Below are positions 1 to 5,228 of a DNA stretch of 5,228 bases, piece by piece. Made by a program: the position numbers and the translations under genes. Source of the stretch: Eubacterium sp. (lineage in GTDB: Bacteria > Bacillota > Clostridia > Oscillospirales > Acutalibacteraceae). Position 1 is the stretch's first letter; every line of letters starts with the position of its first letter. Under the pieces are notes generated by a model that saw nothing but the letters and a program-made list of their open reading frames with translations, was not told where the DNA came from and ran no database searches. The stretch is taken from positions 1 to 5,228 of the forward strand of contig JAIDEF010000187.1 in assembly GCA_029054965.1 (NCBI GenBank), written 5' to 3'.

Positions 1-1567
1 CCTTGAAGTTTCTGTCATAAATCTGCTTGTTTTCTTTTTTAGGATGATATGTAGTCTTAATAGGTATAAGCTTTTTAACATCTGTCATTTTAGGAATAAC
101 ACCGATACCGACAGCAATACAGGCAGCAGCGCCTACTGCACCAATGTTCTGAGGTGACTCAACAACGACTACATCACGTTGTAAAACATCGGCCAAAATC
201 TGACAGGTTGTTTCGCCAAGAGCACCGCCTCCGCAAAAACGTACTGCATCAGTAGTTTTGAATTTTTTAACCTTCTGCTCCTGTCTTTCAAGCATCCATC
301 TCATATGGAAGCAGATACCCTCAACAACAGCTCTGATAAGCTCTGTTTTGCCTGTGTCAAGACGAATGTTAAAGAACATACCTGCTGCGTTAGGGTCTTC
401 AAACGGACAGCGGTTTCCGTGAAGCCACGGAGTAAATAGAACACCGTTTGAGCCTGCAGGGATTGAATCGATTACCTCCTCAAGATAATCATACATATTA
501 AACTCAACCTGCTCAAGGCTGTCAGTCGCATTGCCGTACCTCTTTAAGAATACACCGATTTCATCAAGTGCAAGGTGATCCTTAACCCAGCCAACGCATT
601 TGTTTGATGTTTCAAGCTCACCGAAATAGTTAAAGGTTTCAGGGTTCACACCGACAATTGCTGCCATCATAGCACCTGCATCAACAAGCTGCTCAGGAAC
701 AACTGTGCCAACCCAGCCTGATGTACCTGAATAAATATGAGTATCACCGATTTCAACTGCACCTGCACCAACGCCGATAAGTGAGGCGTCACCGCCGCCG
801 CCGTAAACTGCTGTGCCCGGTGCAAGTCCAAGCTCCTTGGCTGCCTGTTCGGTAACTTCGCCTACCTTTTCAGTACTCTTTTTTATCGGTGCAAGGTGTT
901 CCATTTTAACACCGACCATATTGCATACAGGCTTGCACCAGCCCTCGTGTCCTCTTCTTGTGTCATAAAGCAGTGTGCCGAAGGCTGAGTCCTGTGTCAT
1001 AACAAATTCACCGCTGGCACGGAGAATTAAATATTCTTTAATGTCGAGCCATTTGTAAATTTTCTTGAAGTTTTCAGGCTCGTGAGCTTCAACCCATCTG
1101 TATTTCCAGATAGGGTCTTTAACTGATGAACTTACTGCACCTGTATATCTCAAATATTTAAGCAGTTTTGTAACCTCTGCACCTGCAACCTGTACACCGT
1201 GTGCAATGCCTTTTTTCAGCTCTTCTCTTGCTCTCTGGTCCATATATGTCATAGGACGGCGGATACACTTGCCCTCCTTGTCAACAAGAACAAGCCCCTG
1301 CATAGCTGAACAGAAGCTGATACCTTCAATCTGTTCATTCGTTACATTTGGAACTTTAGCAAACACTGTCTTTGTGGTTGTACACATAGCCTCCCACCAT
1401 TCGTCAGCATCCTGCTCAGATCCGCCTTTTACGCCTGTTTCCTCGTCAACATAGAGGTTGTAGCCTGCTGTTGATGAAGCAAGAATTTTCATTGTTTCAT
1501 CAATCTCAATCAGGCAGGTTTTGATACCGGTTGTGCCGATATCATAGGTGATTACATACTTACTCAT
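1..1567 (-). CDS. FGGY-family carbohydrate kinase (xylulokinase-like), C-terminus cut by window edge
   Basis: ATP-dependent cytoplasmic kinase of the FGGY family (XylB/GlpK/FucK group), expected to phosphorylate a ketose, polyol or related sugar; the substrate cannot be read from the sequence. The frame is open for 522 codons without a stop. Seen: the N-terminal phosphate-binding loop DIGTTGIK (residues 9-16, D9 first catalytic-site Asp); MDQRA (109-113) at the substrate-contact position; YGGGGDA (255-261) with D260 as the likely catalytic base; SGTSGWVG (280-287); PWLHGNRCP (380-388); and the FGGY_C ATP-binding signature GGGALGE (446-452) followed by QILAD. The last visible residues (IYDRNF) are typical of the family's final helix, so only a short tail is probably missing. 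Start chosen: ATG at 1567 with a perfect AGGAGG 10 bases upstream. It lies 29 bases behind the TetR gene on the same strand, so the two are probably co-transcribed. Family assignment is secure; calling it xylulokinase or autoinducer-2 kinase would be a guess. Confidence 0.93.
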   Translation of the reverse strand, partial: MSKYVITYDIGTTGIKTCLIEIDETMKILASSTAGYNLYVDEETGVKGGSEQDADEWWEAMCTTTKTVFAKVPNVTNEQIEGISFCSAMQGLVLVDKEGKCIRRPMTYMDQRAREELKKGIAHGVQVAGAEVTKLLKYLRYTGAVSSSVKDPIWKYRWVEAHEPENFKKIYKWLDIKEYLILRASGEFVMTQDSAFGTLLYDTRRGHEGWCKPVCNMVGVKMEHLAPIKKSTEKVGEVTEQAAKELGLAPGTAVYGGGGDASLIGVGAGAVEIGDTHIYSGTSGWVGTVVPEQLVDAGAMMAAIVGVNPETFNYFGELETSNKCVGWVKDHLALDEIGVFLKRYGNATDSLEQVEFNMYDYLEEVIDSIPAGSNGVLFTPWLHGNRCPFEDPNAAGMFFNIRLDTGKTELIRAVVEGICFHMRWMLERQEQKVKKFKTTDAVRFCGGGALGETTCQILADVLQRDVVVVESPQNIGAVGAAACIAVGIGVIPKMTDVKKLIPIKTTYHPKKENKQIYDRNFK

Positions 1568-1577
1568 ATTTTAATAT

Positions 1578-1583
1578 CCTCCT
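1578..1583 (-). promoter_or_regulatory. Shine-Dalgarno site of the FGGY kinase
   Basis: A perfect AGGAGG on the minus strand lies 10 bases before the ATG at 1567 and between the two minus-strand genes. It fixes the kinase start and is the strongest ribosome site in the window. The 29-base gap (1568-1596) holds no hairpin followed by a T run, so a transcript from the regulator should continue into the kinase. Confidence 0.85.
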
Positions 1584-1596
1584 AAAATTTCCAAAA

Positions 1597-2262
1597 TTAT
1601 TTTTCAAATGTAAATGCAGATTCAATGAATTTTAAAAGCTGAACAATAACCTGCTCCTCGTTGTTTTCATTGACATCAACACCGGTGTAAATTCTCAGCT
1701 TTTCCTTGTAATAATCACAGGTATATGAAAACTGCAGGGTCGTCAGCAGATTATCAAGAAAATATGCAAACAGTCTTGGGTCAAGGTCAGGACGTACCTC
1801 TCCCTGGCTGAGAGCCTTGCCGATAGTTGTAATATATATTGAACTTCTTTTGCTTTCAATCTCCTCTACCATCAGCCTTATTCTTTCAATCGAACCTTTT
1901 TCTGCAGAGATTTCATTATACATCTTGATATAGTTGGAATGCTTTCTTGAATGTATACAAATTGTTCTGATAAGCTTTTCCGCTTTTACAAGCAGCTTGT
2001 CATCACTAATCATAATATCATACAGAGCTTTCTCAAGAATGTCCATACCCCTTGTAAGGCAGGTCATAAACAAATCCTCTTTGGTAGAAAAATACTTATA
2101 CATTAATCCTATAGATATGCCTGCATTTTTCGCAATAATATTAATGTTTGCATTTTCATAACCCTTGGAGGAAAACTCCTCAATGCCTGCTTCAAGAATG
2201 ATATTTTTTCTATCATCATCAATTCTTTGAAAGGCATCTTTGTAAAATTGTTTTTCTAACAT
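1597..2262 (-). CDS. TetR/AcrR-family transcriptional regulator
   Basis: Helix-turn-helix repressor that probably controls the divergent aminotransferase-aldolase operon. Seen, numbered from ATG at 2262 (221 residues, normal for the family): an N-terminal TetR_N domain at about 16-62, with ILEAGIEEFSSKGY (22-35), helix 2 and turn around NIIAKNAGIS (41-50) and recognition helix IGLMYKYF (51-58), followed by KEDLF. The all-helical C-terminal ligand and dimer domain is variable and gives no ligand clue. The reading frame extends upstream to a TTG at 2313 (238 residues), preceded by GGGGGAT at a 9-base gap, the same purine run used before the aminotransferase. The ATG has only a weak purine run (AGAAAA) before it. 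I prefer the ATG because the family consensus begins about there and the 17 extra residues do not resemble a TetR N-terminus. Two TetR-style palindromes stand in the divergent spacer. TetR control of a sugar-type operon is less usual than LacI, GntR or DeoR control. Confidence 0.93.
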   Translation of the reverse strand: MLEKQFYKDAFQRIDDDRKNIILEAGIEEFSSKGYENANINIIAKNAGISIGLMYKYFSTKEDLFMTCLTRGMDILEKALYDIMISDDKLLVKAEKLIRTICIHSRKHSNYIKMYNEISAEKGSIERIRLMVEEIESKRSSIYITTIGKALSQGEVRPDLDPRLFAYFLDNLLTTLQFSYTCDYYKEKLRIYTGVDVNENNEEQVIVQLLKFIESAFTFEK

Positions 2263-2281
2263 TTTTCTAAATTTCGTATCG

Positions 2282-2313
2282 TTGCACAAAAAGAACAACT
2301 GTCGTTTGTGCAA
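2282..2313. repeat. Perfect 9-bp inverted repeat at the regulator's 5' end
   Basis: TTGCACAAA (2282-2290) is repeated in inverse as TTTGTGCAA (2305-2313) with a 14-base spacer. The right arm is exactly the alternative TTG start codon and its next two codons. In the minus-strand transcript this could fold into a 9-bp stem with a 14-base loop, ending 19 bases before the ATG at 2262. It may be a leader hairpin or a protein site; if the TTG were the start, it would be coding sequence folded onto its own start codon. The role is inferred only. Confidence 0.55.
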
Positions 2314-2355
2314 GGTTTACAAATCCCCCAGACATTTGCGTTAAATATTATAGAT

Positions 2356-2384
2356 ATACTAACATTATTTGAATGCATTTGCAA
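2356..2384 (-). promoter_or_regulatory. Candidate leftward promoter for the regulator-kinase operon
   Basis: On the minus strand TTGCAA (2384-2379) and TAGTAT (2361-2356) are 17 bases apart, which fits a sigma-A promoter. A perfect TATAAT also occurs slightly further on (2352-2347), but without a good -35 at the right distance. Either would start transcription around 2340-2350, ahead of both possible regulator starts. The area is very A+T-rich, so chance matches are likely. Confidence 0.4.
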
Positions 2385-2385
2385 T

Positions 2386-2404
2386 AAATTTACTAAAATT
2401 TACT
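2386..2404 (+). repeat. Direct repeat AAATTTACT, 10-bp period, upstream of the -35 box
   Basis: AAATTTACT occurs at 2386-2394 and 2396-2404, exactly one helical turn apart, 11 bases before the TTGACA box. Its position and A+T content fit an UP-element-like contact for the RNA polymerase alpha subunit. The window is A+T-rich here, so chance is possible. Confidence 0.35.
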
Positions 2405-2414
2405 TTAAAAACAT

Positions 2415-2442
2415 TTGACAAATCGTTAAAAAGTGATATACT
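2415..2442 (+). promoter_or_regulatory. Near-consensus sigma-A promoter of the aminotransferase-aldolase operon
   Basis: A perfect TTGACA (-35, 2415-2420) is followed after 16 bases by TATACT (-10, 2437-2442; one mismatch to TATAAT). The predicted start point is about 2449, giving a leader of roughly 77 bases before the ATG at 2526. The A+T-rich stretch just upstream (2386-2410) could act like an UP element. Such a strong core promoter fits an operon that is held off by a repressor rather than switched on by an activator. Confidence 0.75.
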
Positions 2443-2457
2443 TAATGTGTAAATATG

Positions 2458-2473
2458 GTGAGTAACTACTCAC
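2458..2473. promoter_or_regulatory. Putative TetR operator 1
   Basis: GTGAGTAACTACTCAC: two perfect 7-base arms (GTGAGTA and TACTCAC) around a 2-base centre. Its centre is about 17 bases downstream of the predicted start point, so a bound dimer could block promoter escape or elongation. TGAGT/ACTCA-type half-sites are common among operators of TetR-family regulators, and such a regulator is encoded next door. The assignment to this regulator is inference. Confidence 0.65.
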
Positions 2474-2484
2474 ACACCCAAAGG

Positions 2485-2500
2485 GTGAGCGGTCACTCAC
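2485..2500. promoter_or_regulatory. Putative TetR operator 2
   Basis: GTGAGCGGTCACTCAC: a second 16-bp palindrome with the same outer GTGAG and CTCAC arms as operator 1 but an imperfect middle. The two centres are 27 bp apart with an 11-bp spacer, about two and a half helical turns, so two dimers would bind on roughly opposite faces. The shared arms with a differing core indicate a conserved binding site and not a simple duplication. Confidence 0.6.
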
Positions 2501-2511
2501 AAAAAATATAA

Positions 2512-2518
2512 AGGGGGA
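2512..2518 (+). promoter_or_regulatory. Shine-Dalgarno site of the aminotransferase (GGGGGA type)
   Basis: The run AGGGGGA ends 7 bases before the ATG at 2526 and is the only purine-rich run at suitable spacing, so it decides the start. It departs from AGGAGG by a G in place of the inner A. The same GGGGGAT occurs on the other strand at 2329-2323 ahead of the TTG option for the regulator. Confidence 0.7.
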
Positions 2519-2525
2519 TAATCCT

Positions 2526-4010
2526 ATGGATACAAGATTTGCCATTACTGAGTATCCTGATGCAGCGCTTCTTACAGCACAGCTTGATGCGCTCATCAAA
2601 AAACCAATTTATTCAATCAACCGTGACGCTCTTAAGAAGTATGAGGAAGAGTACTTTGAAAAGAAGTGTGCAAAATCAAAGGAAATGATTACCGAAGCAA
2701 GGGAAGTTATTCCTGGCGGTGTTCAGCACAACCTTGCTTTCAACTATCCTTTCCCAATCGTTATCACAAAGGCTAAGGGTAATAGACTTTATGATATCGA
2801 CGGCAATGAGTATTTCGATTTTCTGCAGGCAGGCGGTCCTACAATCATCGGCTCAAATGATGATGTTGTTAAGGAAGAGGTTAAGAAGCTTCTTGATGAC
2901 TGCGGTCCTTCAACAGGTCTTTTCCATCCATATGAGTATAAGCTTGCTAAAAAAATCAGTGAGTGTGTTCCTTCAGTAGAGATGTTCCGTATGCTCGGTT
3001 CAGGTACTGAGGCTTGTATGTGTGCTGTTCGTGTTGCTCGTCTTGCTACAGGTCATAAGAACATCATCAAAATGGGTGGTGCTTACCACGGCTGGTCAGA
3101 TCAGCTTGCTTGGGGTATGCGTGTTCCCGGTACATTAAATCTTCAGTCACACGGTGTTCCTATGTTTGTATTCAAGCATACACAGGAATTCTTCCCGAAT
3201 GATCTTAAGAGCTTAGAGAAAAAGCTTATCTTAAATAAATTCCGCGGCGGTACTGCTGCTGTATTCATTGAGCCAATCGGTCCTGAATCAGCAACACGTC
3301 CTGTTGATAAGGATTTCCCGAAGGGTGTTCAGGCACTTTGCCGTAAGTATGGTGCGCTCCTTGTTTGTGATGAGGTTGTATCCGGTTTCCGTATCGGTCT
3401 TTCAGGTGCTCAGGGATACTATGGTATTGATCCTGATATTACAATCTTCGGTAAGATTATTGCCGGCGGCTATCCCGGTGCAGGCGGTATCGGCGGTCAC
3501 AAAGAGGTTATGAAGTATCTTGGTGCCGGTCTTGATAAGGCCGAGGGCAAAAAGATTCATAAGGCTATGTGCGGCGGTACAATGGCTGCTACTCCGCTTT
3601 CATGCTGTGCAGGTTACACTGTAATTTGTGAGATTGAAAAGAGAAATGCTTGTCAGGTTGCAGGTCAGATGGCTGACAGACTTGTTAAGGGTATTAACGA
3701 TTCAATCAAGAAGTATGACCTTCCGTTTGTTTGCTACAACATCGGTTCAGTTTGTCATCTTCATACTGTTGCTACCATGCACTTCAAGGTTGACTGGAAA
3801 AAGCCTTGGACAATTCCAAGCACTCTCAAGCAGACAAGTATCCGTCAGTCAGAGATGCAGTATATGGGTGCTGCTTATATGGCAGAGGGTCTTGTTACAC
3901 TTGCCGGTTCTCGTCTTTACACCTCAAGTGCTTACACTGAGGAGGATATTGATGAATGTATCCGTCGTTTTGACAAGGTACTTTCACAGTGCGAGAAGAT
4001 TGACTATTAA
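2526..4010 (+). CDS. Class-III PLP-dependent aminotransferase (glutamate-1-semialdehyde aminotransferase-like)
   Basis: Cytoplasmic fold-type-I PLP enzyme that moves an amino group between an amine or amino acid and a carbonyl compound; substrate unknown. The class-III fingerprint is complete: GSGTEA (158-163) for the cofactor phosphate; YHG (187-189) stacking on the ring; FIEP (247-250); CDEVVSGFR (281-289) with D282 pairing with the pyridine nitrogen; FGKIIAGG (308-315) with K310 as the Schiff-base lysine; and GGT (350-352). Closest in style to HemL-type proteins, but at 494 residues it is roughly 60 longer than usual: about 50 extra residues at the N-terminus and a long stretch near 410-445 containing VDWKKPWTIP. 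Those differences, and a location beside a sugar kinase and an aldolase with no tetrapyrrole genes, argue against a role in haem synthesis. First gene of the rightward operon, downstream of a strong promoter and two palindromes. Codon use leans strongly to CTT, GTT, GGT and CGT, as in well-expressed genes. Confidence 0.93.
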   Translation: MDTRFAITEYPDAALLTAQLDALIKKPIYSINRDALKKYEEEYFEKKCAKSKEMITEAREVIPGGVQHNLAFNYPFPIVITKAKGNRLYDIDGNEYFDFLQAGGPTIIGSNDDVVKEEVKKLLDDCGPSTGLFHPYEYKLAKKISECVPSVEMFRMLGSGTEACMCAVRVARLATGHKNIIKMGGAYHGWSDQLAWGMRVPGTLNLQSHGVPMFVFKHTQEFFPNDLKSLEKKLILNKFRGGTAAVFIEPIGPESATRPVDKDFPKGVQALCRKYGALLVCDEVVSGFRIGLSGAQGYYGIDPDITIFGKIIAGGYPGAGGIGGHKEVMKYLGAGLDKAEGKKIHKAMCGGTMAATPLSCCAGYTVICEIEKRNACQVAGQMADRLVKGINDSIKKYDLPFVCYNIGSVCHLHTVATMHFKVDWKKPWTIPSTLKQTSIRQSEMQYMGAAYMAEGLVTLAGSRLYTSSAYTEEDIDECIRRFDKVLSQCEKIDY

Positions 4011-4024
4011 TTATTAATACTTAT

Positions 4025-4048
4025 AGGGAGTAGGGATACCTGCTCCCT
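4025..4048 (+). terminator. Intercistronic hairpin between aminotransferase and aldolase (partial terminator or mRNA processing element)
   Basis: AGGGAGTAGG (4025-4034) pairs over all 10 positions with CCTGCTCCCT (4039-4048), with one G-U pair, closing a GATA tetraloop. The following bases (TTAGTAGGTTTT) are only moderately U-rich and interrupted, so it is a poor full terminator. It more likely lowers read-through into the aldolase gene or protects the upstream message. It begins 15 bases after the aminotransferase stop codon. The fold is seen in the sequence; the role is inferred. Confidence 0.6.
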
Positions 4049-4066
4049 TTAGTAGGTTTTATATAT

Positions 4067-4072
4067 AAGGAG
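4067..4072 (+). promoter_or_regulatory. Shine-Dalgarno site of the aldolase
   Basis: AAGGAG lies 8 bases before the ATG at 4081 and downstream of the intercistronic hairpin, so it stays unpaired when that hairpin forms. It fixes the aldolase start; no other in-frame start in this gap has such a site. Confidence 0.8.
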
Positions 4073-4080
4073 AAAACTTT

Positions 4081-5228
4081 ATGGCTTACGAAATTGAAGA
4101 AGCTAAAAGACTGGTTGTTGAGGCTGGTAAAAAATTAGTTGAAACAGGACTTATTGCTCGTACATGGGGTAATGTTTCAGCAAGAATCAGTGATACACAG
4201 TTCGTTATTACTCCGTCAGGACGTGCTTATGAAACACTTACTCCTGAGGAGGTTGTTGTAGTTAACATTGAGGATTGCTCTCACGAAGGTGATATTAAGC
4301 CTTCATCAGAAAAGGGTGTTCACGCAGATGCATATAAACACCGTCCTGAGGTTAACTTTGTTATCCATACTCATCAGAAGGCTGCTACAATTGTCAGCAT
4401 CACAGGTATGGAAATCAGAAATGTATATGACGAGTTCAAGTCTGTTCTCGGCACAAAGGTTCCGACTGCAGAGTACGCAATGTCTACTACTAATTCACTT
4501 AGAAAAAAGGTTGAAAAGTGCCTTGTTGCTAATCCTGAGTGTCCCGCAATTATGCTTATGCACCATGGTACACTTTGTGTTGGCGAAAGCTACGAAAAAG
4601 CATTTGAGGTTGCAGATGTTCTTGAGCAGTGCTGTGAAAAGGTAATTAAGGATAATTATCTTCGTCATTCCTGGGAGAAGGAGTATTCACTCACAAACAA
4701 GCTCAATTACTTCCTTAAGAAAAATGATTCAGCCTCAATGCCTGAAAGCATCTGTGACCTTGGTTCATCTGTAAGAAACAGCGGTGTATTCACTCTTACC
4801 TATGATGGCGGCAAGAAGGTTGATGTTGATATGGGTACAGGTCTTGGTGTTAATGGTATTGCTCCTAAGTGTGCAAAAATTCACAGAGAAATTTACCTCA
4901 ATAACAACTTTACTATGATTAAGCATGTTGCTGACCCGAGTGTTGTTGCTTATTCAGCAACAGGTGACACAATGCTTCCTATGATTGATGATTTCGCTCA
5001 GATTGTTGGTCTTGATGTTAAAAACTGTCCTTGGATTGATGGTGATACTGACGATTGTGCTAAGGAAATCGCTAAGGCATTTGACAGCAGAAATGCTGTT
5101 CTTATTGAGGGTAACGGTGCTCTTGTAGCAGGCAACAGTGAGGGAGATATGCAGGCACTTGATATCATTATGACAAAGGGTTGCGAGGCAGCCGTTGATT
5201 GTGATATCTTTAATCGTCCTCATTATGT
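4081..5228 (+). CDS. Tandem class II aldolase/adducin-domain protein, FucA-like catalytic domain plus degenerate second domain; 3' end cut
   Basis: Probable zinc-dependent aldolase cleaving a sugar phosphate, usually to dihydroxyacetone phosphate and an aldehyde. Domain 1 (about 1-195) matches L-fuculose-1-phosphate aldolase in order: TWGNVS (29-34), ITPSGRAYE (44-52), PSSE (74-77, E77 equivalent to FucA catalytic E73), HTH (96-98) and HHG (161-163), giving metal ligands H96, H98 and H162. A linker of about 60 residues follows. Then a second aldolase-like domain appears (about 255-375): HREIY (268-272), a match to the HTH region at 282-295, LPMIDDFAQIVG (299-310) and LIEGNGALVAG (341-351). 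There the Glu is replaced by C264, the second His by A284 and the third by N345, so it should not catalyse. FucA alone is about 215 residues; this chain exceeds 382 and is still open at the window edge. Second gene of the operon, ATG chosen from AAGGAG 8 bases upstream. Family is firm; substrate is not. Confidence 0.9.
   Translation, partial: MAYEIEEAKRLVVEAGKKLVETGLIARTWGNVSARISDTQFVITPSGRAYETLTPEEVVVVNIEDCSHEGDIKPSSEKGVHADAYKHRPEVNFVIHTHQKAATIVSITGMEIRNVYDEFKSVLGTKVPTAEYAMSTTNSLRKKVEKCLVANPECPAIMLMHHGTLCVGESYEKAFEVADVLEQCCEKVIKDNYLRHSWEKEYSLTNKLNYFLKKNDSASMPESICDLGSSVRNSGVFTLTYDGGKKVDVDMGTGLGVNGIAPKCAKIHREIYLNNNFTMIKHVADPSVVAYSATGDTMLPMIDDFAQIVGLDVKNCPWIDGDTDDCAKEIAKAFDSRNAVLIEGNGALVAGNSEGDMQALDIIMTKGCEAAVDCDIFNRPHY

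Noticed and set aside
1206..1454. Plus-strand open frame of 82 codons
   Set aside because: It lies wholly inside the FGGY kinase on the opposite strand, has no ribosome site and encodes a low-complexity Ser/Thr-rich chain; a shadow.
1..1567. Naming the kinase xylB, fucK or lsrK
   Set aside because: Motifs support only the FGGY family; no substrate-specific signature is readable and neighbours do not match the xylose, fucose or lsr operons.
1568..1596. Terminator or promoter between the TetR gene and the kinase
   Set aside because: The 29-base gap is A+T-rich but has no stem and no promoter pair; it holds only the kinase ribosome site.
1934..2161. Plus-strand open frame of 75 codons
   Set aside because: Antisense to the TetR gene, hydrophobic only because it is the complement of helical coding sequence, no ribosome site.
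2526..4010. Naming the aminotransferase hemL (glutamate-1-semialdehyde 2,1-aminomutase)
   Set aside because: Similarity is real but the protein is too long, lacks tetrapyrrole neighbours and is in a kinase-aldolase cluster; only the class is supported.
2719..4017. Three plus-strand frames (2719-2979, 3268-3513, 3628-4017) inside the aminotransferase
   Set aside because: All overlap the well-supported aminotransferase in another frame; products are rich in Ser, Arg, Val and Leu with no domain pattern.
4268..4645. Plus-strand frame of 125 codons inside the aldolase
   Set aside because: It covers the segment encoding the HTH and HHG metal-binding motifs in the true frame; a shadow.
4954..5223. 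Minus-strand frame of 89 codons at the right edge
   Set aside because: Antisense to the aldolase second domain, without a promoter or ribosome site; the plus frame is continuous and makes family sense.
4861..5228. Second aldolase half as a separate gene or a frameshift product
   Set aside because: The frame is continuous from 4081 with no stop and no internal ribosome site at the linker, so it is one two-domain protein.
1..5228. CRISPR array, tRNA or rRNA genes, insertion sequence, attachment site, origin
   Set aside because: No spaced repeats, cloverleaf, transposase or terminal inverted repeats were seen; nearly all sequence is covered by four genes.

Overview
The window suggests a low- to moderate-G+C Firmicute, most likely an anaerobic gut-type Clostridia member (Oscillospiraceae or Lachnospiraceae style). 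This is inferred from the purine-rich Shine-Dalgarno sites, the U-ending codon preference (CTT, GTT, GGT, CGT), the A+T-rich spacers with near-consensus sigma-A promoters, and the family make-up. No marker gene is present, so the taxonomy is only an impression.

Layout: the window is one divergent gene cluster. Leftward from the centre run a TetR-family regulator (1597-2262, possibly starting at a TTG at 2313) and, 29 bases behind it, an FGGY-family sugar kinase (1-1567) that leaves the window a few residues before its expected C-terminus. Rightward run a class-III PLP aminotransferase of the glutamate-1-semialdehyde-aminotransferase-like type (2526-4010) and, after a 70-base gap holding a strong RNA hairpin, a class II aldolase (4081 to the edge).

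The control region lies between the two arms. It has a near-consensus rightward promoter (TTGACA, 16 bases, TATACT; 2415-2442) followed by two 16-bp palindromes sharing GTGAG/CTCAC arms (2458-2473 and 2485-2500). They sit downstream of the predicted start point and are the obvious binding sites for the neighbouring TetR regulator. A 9-bp perfect inverted repeat (2282-2313) covers the alternative regulator start.

Working together: kinase, aldolase and aminotransferase look like a small carbon- and amino-substrate catabolic module, in which a sugar or polyol is phosphorylated and cleaved by the aldolase while an amino group is moved by the aminotransferase. I recognise no named pathway with exactly this set under TetR control, so substrate and order of steps are open. 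The most notable feature is the aldolase: after a FucA-like catalytic domain with all expected residues, it continues into a second aldolase-fold domain that has lost the catalytic Glu and two of three metal-ligand His.
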